This document shows, one piece after another, positions 57,293 through 64,000 of a stretch of DNA of 64,000 nt. Under the pieces are notes generated by a model. The model did not search any database. It saw only the letters and a list, made by a program, of their open reading frames with translations, and was not told where the DNA came from. The stretch is from Melitaea cinxia. Lineage: Eukaryota > Arthropoda > Insecta > Lepidoptera > Nymphalidae. The DNA is taken from assembly GCF_905220565.1 (NCBI RefSeq), contig NC_059396.1:6669206-6733205 (forward strand), written 5' to 3'. The translations under genes were made by a program, and so were the position numbers. Numbering within the stretch: position 1 is the first letter of the stretch; every line of letters begins with the position of its first letter.

Positions 57293-60200
57293 CTTCATCT
57301 ATCTTAAGGCCGGTTTCGTCTCTCGGGATGTTCTTCGACAAGCCGTCAAAGGCTTCAGCGCCCCAAGTCAGCGTTCCGCGTTGTTTCAGATATTCTGCTA
57401 TGAGTGCTGCTATGTGGAGTTGGCAACACATTGCCTGCAAATACGATATTAATTAATTACGAAATTACATATATAGAAATTTTAAAACTGAGAGTGGTCC
57501 GACATTTTATCTTAACAGAGCTTAAATTATATTTCTGAGTAATCAACTTTACTAAATTAATAATCTAGTACGTTTGGGTGTAGTAGTTGTAGTAACGAGA
57601 CACAAGTGTATGATAAGCACGTATGCTGTATTAGTAGTACCTCGACCTTACAGAAGATCACAGCAAAATAATACTGTTTTCAAGCAGTATTGTGTTCCTG
57701 TTGGTGAGTAAGGTGACCAGAGCTCCTGGGGGGATTGGGGATTGGGTCGGCAACGCGCTTGCGATGCTTCTGGTGTTGCAGGCGTCTATAAGCTACGGTA
57801 ATCGCTTACCATCAGGTGAGCCGTACGCTTGTTTGCCGAACTAGTGACATAAAAAAAATGCTGCTAGTTTTTAAGCATGTGGCGATATGATAGCAGTTTA
57901 AATTCGGTACGCGCTGAGTGCGCGCGTGTGGGCGGTGCGTGCGCGAGAGGCGGTGTGCGGGTCGTGAGCGCACCTCGTCGTGGTCGCAGTGGCGCGCGTG
58001 GTGCTCGGCCAGCGTGGCGAGCCAGGCGTGGCGCAGGCGCGGCGTGGCGCGGCACGACGCGGCCAGCGCGTGCTGCAGCTCCGCCAGGTGCACGCTGCCC
58101 GCCCCTGAACACCTCATTTTATTGTATCGAAATGACTACTTATATCGAATTGCTCTATGATATCGAACATATAATGCGGGTCTACTTGTGGGACTACTTA
58201 AGTCCCCCTAAAAATATAGAATATCCCCGGTCATCATCCACTGGTAGTTATTATTCGTGTACAATCCGCTAATATTTTAGATATCTACCTAATACTATTT
58301 AAAGCATAGACAGTGGAGCGCTAGTAATAAATCGACACCAACAATTTATACTACGCCAACTCGAATTTTCGATAAGTTGGTTTTCTTAATGCAACTTGAA
58401 TAAATGCGTTTTTTTTTTTTGTAATAATAAAAATTGTGAAATTGCAATGAATAAATTAACTATTAAAGATACCAAATTTCAAATAACTTTCTCAATTAAT
58501 ATAAAAGGTATTACGTTTTTCCCTTTTATAAGCCTCTATTGTAAAGTTCTCTTTTATGAGTTAGCTTATTATAAATTGCTGGTATCGAAATAGCCCTCAT
58601 AATATATGTCACACATGTTTGTTGCATCTTTTTATTTATATGAAGTAGTAATTAGAACAAAATTATGGCACCAAACCCTGTGCCGACAGCGCGACATTAT
58701 ATTTATTTAAAAACACGCCATCATAAATACACAAAAAAATAATATACAGAAAATTAATACTCTCTTGCAGTGCATCCATTTATAGACAGCCGCAACTAGC
58801 TATACTGGTACCATTAATCTAGATGTAAATGCATAAAATGGAACATTGTATTTTGATGTATGTATTATGATCTATATGTGTAAGAAGACAGTGTATCTGT
58901 ATTATATAAATACTTAAAAGCAAAAATTACAATTATGATTAAAAGGCGAAATATGAAATTTTTAATAAAATTAAAAAATATATATCTACAAAAAAGAATA
59001 AAATTAATTACCCGCTCCAGCCGAGCCGCCGACGCCCGCGAGGCGAGCGCGCGCCCCCACCACGGTGCGTACGCGACGCATTAACTCCGCCACCTCCGTA
59101 GACAGGCCTGGCACAATTTAAGATTTCAAGGTTGAAGATATATTTTGTGCTAAAAATTTTCTGCTCCACTTTTTTGTTTCAAAACGATATTTTATAGAGT
59201 ATAAATTAAACAGGTCGACAGGTTTTAAAAAAAAAAGATTTTTATAATAACTACAAATTTAAGAAAAATCTTTCTATAGTATTACTTCAATTTTACTTGA
59301 TAATTTCTAGTTTCAATTAAATGTGACAAAGTTCCACAATTGTTCAAGAGTTTATATTAATTACATTAGTGACGTCATTCATTTGGCCGTTTAAATATTG
59401 TTTGTATCGGACAATATATTATTATTTTAAATATGATCTGTTGACATATTTTGTTTTATTAATTATTCCTTCAGTTATTTAAAAACTAAAAAACAAATAA
59501 TTTTTACCTGTTCCTTTCATAGCTTTATCTCCAGTAGCGAAGCAGTTTATAACTGAAAGTGATTCTTGAAACCGTTTACAGTTAAGTGCTGTCGAATTAT
59601 CCAGTAATTTTGATACTGCAATAATGACCTGTTCCAAAAACCGCAAGTTAAATTTAGGATTATAAGACGTATAGTTGAAGAGAAATAATAAAAACGCTCA
59701 ATGAGAGTTTATGTTAGTCAATAAATAAATATCTTATAACATACACACACGGTCGTCTGTTCCTATGATAAGCAACTTAACGCTTGTTACAGGTAACAGC
59801 CGACTGCTATAACTATTTTTTTTTTCGATCAATACATATAGAAATAATATATGTCTGAATATATAAATACAAATATTACACCCAGACTCAGGCGGGACTC
59901 GAACCCGCAACCCGCAGAACAGAAAGTAGGGCCACTACAAACTGCGCCAACGGGCTAGTTAATAAATAGTAGTATTATTTAAAAATTATAAAATGTATTT
60001 TTGAAATGTATTTCTTATTGTTGCAATTTAATTGTCTAAGAAAAGGGTATTTATTTTAAAGTTGTTCATAAAAAGATAACCTAGTTCATATTTCAAATTT
60101 AAATTTTTATTTCGCATGCGGATATTATAGGTAATTTTTCAAGTGTTAAACTTGTTTTAGAATTCATGTTGCTTGGACCAGTGTAAGCATTTTAATGGTA

Positions 60201-63200
60201 TAAACGCTTTAGAAAAAATTCTTAGTCATTTTTATCAATTCATTCATCACTAAAATAATAGTATCGAGTTAAGCTCGGTTTTTACATTCAAAACTAATTA
60301 ACTTCACTTTGCTTAAGAAATGTTAAATTTCTAGCACATGATTTTTTCTTTATATCTATAAAGGTGGCAAACAAGCATACTGTTCGCCTGATGATAAACG
60401 GATACCGTAGCTTGTAAACGCCTACAATACCAAAAGCATTGGTAGCGTGTTATCAACCCTAGCCTCGACTCTCCCCAGGGGCTCTGGCCACCTTACTCAC
60501 CACAGGAACACAGCACTACTCGAGAGAAGTGTTATTTAGCTGTGATCTTACAGAAGATTGAGAATGGAGAAAGTTATGACAATTCCACAGACGGGTCACT
60601 CAAGATTTTAAGCAGGATATATACTGCTGTGCCCTACCGTAATAAAAAACGGTACTGCGATACTAGATAAGCATCAAACATATAGAAACATATTATAGGA
60701 AAAACATATATAAACATACTATAGGAAGAAATTCTAAGGCCTATTTTCTTCAGTTCATTCGTTAAGTAAAACCAATTAAATCATTCAGTAAGCAGCGGAT
60801 CGAATTAGGCCCTGTTCCTATAAGTATTTAAAACCATTCGTTTTGGTCACGAACCGTTTCGAACTCATATTTAGAAGGGGGAGGTAGATTTGGGTCAGAC
60901 TTCGACGGCGATGACCTCGTTGCGGTGTGAGGCTCGGGAGGAGAAGCGGATGCGCAAGCGATCCCGTAGCTCCTCCAACAACGTGCCGAAGATGGCCATC
61001 GCGGAGGTTTCAGTGGGTAAAAATCCCACATTACCCGGTTCACACGAGCGCTGGGAATCTTTTAGTTGAAGATTTCCCCGGCGTAAACAAAGTATTTGGA
61101 AGGCGACACGCGGGGTGGAGGCGAGCGGACCTGCAGGTGCACGCGCGTGAGGTTCCCGGCGGCGGCGTGCTGGAAGTTGGCGCGCATGAGCAGGTACAGC
61201 GCCGCCGCCGCCTCGCGCCGCAGCGCCGCCGCGCGCGCCGCGCACTGCCGCACCACCGCGCGCACCACGCCGCCGCACAGCGCGCTGCCGCCTGCACCAC
61301 CCTCACATGTAGCCCACTGTCCCTTGGGACGTGGGGCTCCTCATATGTACTGAATCCTTTTCATTTACACTTATTCTTTTTTATCAATTATTTAGTATTA
61401 TTATTACAAAAAAAAAAAAAAAAAAAAAAATACATAACATACCTTCAAATAATGTATCTGAGTATTGATTGATGTACGCTCTCAGAGCCGCGAAAAGATG
61501 TTTATACAATGTTTCGCTCTGCGGGTACTGTAAGAGCTTAAGGTATGGTTTTGCAGCAACCCCCTCGGCTGCTCCAAAGTTTCGCATAAATAAACAAACC
61601 CTATCTATAATAATGAGTCCCACTTCCGTAGCGAGGCAGCCGGCTGTTATTACTGTGTACTCGGACAGTGTTTCTAATTCTGAAACATAGATTAACATAT
61701 TAATATACCGAAAAAAAAAAACATACTACACATATTTACAATTATCTAAATTAAGCAAATTTTTTGTTACTTTAAATTTTCTTGAAGAATATTTTTGTTC
61801 CAAGCATTTAAATATTGTTGAACGAACATATTTTATATTTAAGTATTATTTATTACATTTATATATTCGATAAATAATAAGAATGCAAACTGAATGTTCA
61901 GTTCGCAGGTTTTGTGGTTCACAATATTTTTCTAAGAGTCAACAAATTTATCTTTAATTTCATACTATTAACGATTATATTCTAGATACGGAATGCTGAT
62001 CGGCGTCTTATGTGATAGTGAACCGCACCACTACCCTCAAATGCAAATAACTTACAATTAGAATAATTTTGCTTTAAAATAATAAAATTATTATTTATAA
62101 TTAGATGCCAACCTAAATTCTACTTTGTTTTTGCAGAAACTAAAATTAACTACAAATCCAGTGACAGAACAGATTTATGTAGAATGACAATTCTAACACT
62201 CTTTTAAAAGCTTCTTGTTTAAAAAAAAAATATTTTTTTTTAAATATTGTATAGATCATATACTAGTACCGTACTCTCGTATTCGTACATATACGTACCA
62301 TTTGTGACTGTGGTATTGACTAGATTTTCCCTGTTAACGGTGTTATTTTTCTCAACTATGATCGGTGGTTCTTTCGAGAAGTCCGGCGGACTCATTCTAG
62401 CGGGCAATGTCCTGGCTTTTACTGGTTTAGGCTTGCCGTTGCAATCTGGTGACGGGACACGTAGCTCTGATAGAATTTTCTTTCTACCGATATATTGGAA
62501 CTGTTCTGCACATATTCTGAAATAATTAATTTCTTTGAATTTTTTTGTACTAAATACTTAAATAGTGTTATGAAAAATTAAATCTAGAGGACAACAAGTA
62601 ATAATCGGTGAAAAATTTTCAAAAAATATATGTATACGAAAAAACAAGTAAACAATAAGTCGTCAGTTACGTAACATCATTGACATTTTTTTTTTTTATT
62701 AAAGGTAAAGTAGTCAATATATGGATGTTGCACAGTGCACACCAAATTAACGATTTTATTCATAAGTTAGGTGATTCAGTTTAATCATCTGCTCTCATAT
62801 ATAAAATAGATTTAATTTATTTTACAGATAAATTATAAAGAGAATTACGACCTGATTAGAATAATTCATTACAACTCACTCTAAAACATTGAAAAATGAT
62901 TGTTGTTGTGCTTGCGAGTGAGTCTTCCACCACTCGACGAGCCTGTCGTCATCCAAGTACTTCAAAACAAACAGGAAACACAAAAGCACATCGCGCACCT
63001 CCTCCGCGGACATCACACCAAATCTAAACGATATATTTTTCTAAATTCACAATGTAACAAAATAGCTTACACGTACAATTAGCAACAACAAACAAAAAAT
63101 TATTTCCGTTAAGTAGTACCCACATCAAGAAATTTACAGAACATTTACACAACTATATAGACACATTTTTTTTTTAAATATCACCCACAGCCGAACTAGG

Positions 63201-64000
63201 AGACCCGTACTTCAGCTGTCATCACCATATAATACTTAGCAACGAATATTATACAGGCCTTCAAATTTTTGTTGTTGTAAATTTGCATCTTAAATACACA
63301 AAAACTATTTAATGTCATGTAAAATTTATTATCTGTCTGATAATTAGTAAGTAAATATTTCATAAGTAAAAAGTAACAAATGTGGTGCGGACATTAAGAC
63401 ATTATCAACTTACCTGTTAACTTGGTCACCGATTTCACTCAAATCTAATCGTGTATTTCGTGGCAAAGAATCACCGCCCGACATCGTCGACACCGATTCT
63501 AGAGAGCTTTGCGACATGTTATTTACGTTATCTACAAACATATATGATATACATTATATGCTGTACCATCACAACAAACACTTTGAATAATAGACGTGGA
63601 CAATATAAAGCTTTTAGGACCCATCTGCGTTATAATACCGATCATGATTCGTTCTTGATTCACTCTTAGTCTAGTACCAAATATCTAATCTATCTCTGGC
63701 CTTATCCTATTTTAATCAAGATAGTGTTCATCGAATCTACATCTAATCTTAAAAAATATGAAAATGTTCCAAATTGTAATTGGTTCATGATCGACCTTAT
63801 AATATGGTTTGATCCTTAACATAAAACCCACAACCAAAGTATTAAAACTTGCTGCATACCTTTTCCATACATGTTATTTGAAATATTGGGCGGTTCTTTG
63901 AAGTGAGCTGAGTTCCGCACGGGAGTGTGGTCGAAGTGCAATGTTAGTCTATTTCTACGCGGTGTACTGTTCGCTGATACAACCTCCTTCTGTGTGCTAT
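57293..64000 (-). CDS. Ziz: DOCK guanine nucleotide exchange factor, upstream exons (5' end outside window)
   Basis: Ten exons in transcription order: 64000-63860 (partial), 63531-63414, 63023-62880, 62516-62299, 61679-61443, 61291-61131, 59628-59508, 59107-59012, 58104-57974 and 57434-57293. With the five exons at 17696-20997 they give 876 residues. Landmarks: VRDVLLCFLFVLKYLDDDRL, NVLEICAEQFQYIGRKKI, LYLLMRANFQHA and NLTRVHLQ-VIIAVSKLL before DHR-2, then LMRRVRTVV, LRHAWLATLAEHHARH and AMCCQLHIAALIAEYL of DHR-2. The order matches DOCK9/10/11. PH and DHR-1 domains must lie beyond the right edge. Donors at 61131 (GTCCGC) and 57974 (GTGCGC) are unusual but fixed by phase and homology. Several exons (57974-58104, 59012-59107, 61131-61291) are very GC-rich in an AT-rich setting. 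Confidence 0.92.
57636..57860 (+). repeat. SINE, 'CTGATGGTAAGCG' family
   Basis: ACCTCGACCTTACAGAAGAT, GGGTCGGCAACGCGCTTGCG and TCGCTTACCATCAGGTGAGC, ending with CATAAAAAAAATG. It lies between two DOCK exons. Confidence 0.85.
59748..59957 (-). repeat. tRNA-derived SINE, 'GGCTGTTACCT' family
   Basis: The minus strand starts CTAGCCCGTTGGCGCAGTTT, has B box GGGTTCGAGTCCCGCC and ends CGGCTGTTACCTGTAACAAG ... AACAGACGACCGTGTG. Confidence 0.85.
60362..60645 (-). repeat. SINE, 'CTGATGGTAAGCG' family
   Basis: GGCAAACAAGCATACTGTTC, CCACCTTACTCACCACAGGA and TACTGCTGTGCCCTACC mark a nearly full copy in a DOCK intron. Confidence 0.85.
60840..61100 (-). other. Unassigned GC-rich, coding-like intron segment
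   Basis: The minus-strand frame reads FLPTETSAMAIFGTLLEELR and RFSSRASHRNEVIAVEV. It is not a DOCK exon: the flanking exons 61131 and 59628 already join in phase with the conserved THLQ-VII-type sequence. It may be transposon-derived. The open frame runs on into the antisense of the GC-rich DOCK exon, which is an artefact of base composition. Confidence 0.4.
61409..61430. repeat. Poly(A) run in a DOCK intron
   Basis: About 22 A in a row just upstream of the donor at 61443 on the minus strand. Confidence 0.9.
61680..63859. other. DOCK introns between the four distal exons
   Basis: The introns among 61680-62298, 62517-62879, 63024-63413 and 63532-63859 are AT-rich and show no element I recognise. 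Confidence 0.5.

Noticed and set aside
57812..58272. Open frames in antisense and shifted frames over a DOCK exon
   Set aside because: GC-rich exon 57974-58104 lacks stop codons in all frames. Only the frame that joins the flanking DOCK exons in phase is supported.
59880..59960. tRNA-like sequence with A and B boxes
   Set aside because: No paired acceptor stem, and the sequence continues into a SINE body shared with 51918-52125.
60895..61472. Long open frames over exon 61131-61291 on both strands
   Set aside because: Same cause: extreme GC content. The DOCK frame is fixed by RREAAAALYLLMRANFQHA and by phase with 59628 and 61443.

Overview
The window is nuclear DNA of a lepidopteran insect (butterfly or moth). 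It is AT-rich, with many spliced genes and many interspersed repeats of types common in Lepidoptera: Helitron-like elements ending in CTAG after a GC hairpin, tRNA-derived SINEs, MITEs starting with 'accgacttc', hAT and mariner remnants, and R1-type and other LINE fragments. The species cannot be named from the sequence. Exon boundaries below were placed by hand from GT/AG sites, reading frame and protein family patterns. In all genes with two mapped ends the phases close without a gap.

Layout. 612-1731 (+): the last five exons of the autophagy protease ATG4. 3760-7346: an apparently intact two-gene PIF/Harbinger DNA transposon. Its MADF-BESS gene (+) and DDE transposase gene (-) are interlocked, each having an exon inside the other's intron. 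10297-11784 (-): PPM1L-type membrane protein phosphatase 2C, with a 748-bp hAT-type element just upstream. 17696-64000 (-): the C-terminal 876 residues of a zizimin-class DOCK guanine nucleotide exchange factor (DOCK9/10/11-like) in 15 exons, running off the right edge.

The DOCK gene is split by a 36.3-kb intron (20998-57292). On the other strand, inside that intron, sit three complete tandem histidine acid phosphatase genes: A (24279-37943), B (43007-46115) and C (50154-56998). A and B keep the catalytic residues and have signal peptides. C shares the exon pattern but starts with a membrane anchor and has lost both phosphate-binding arginines and the His-Glu pair. It therefore looks like a membrane-anchored pseudophosphatase. 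The poly(A) signal of C lies about 20 bp from the next DOCK exon.

The space between exons is mostly transposon debris, much of it nested. One Helitron-like copy (38893-39661) carries what looks like a complete heat-shock promoter (three-unit heat shock element plus TATA box) with no gene behind it. No true tRNA, rRNA, CRISPR or viral feature was recognised.
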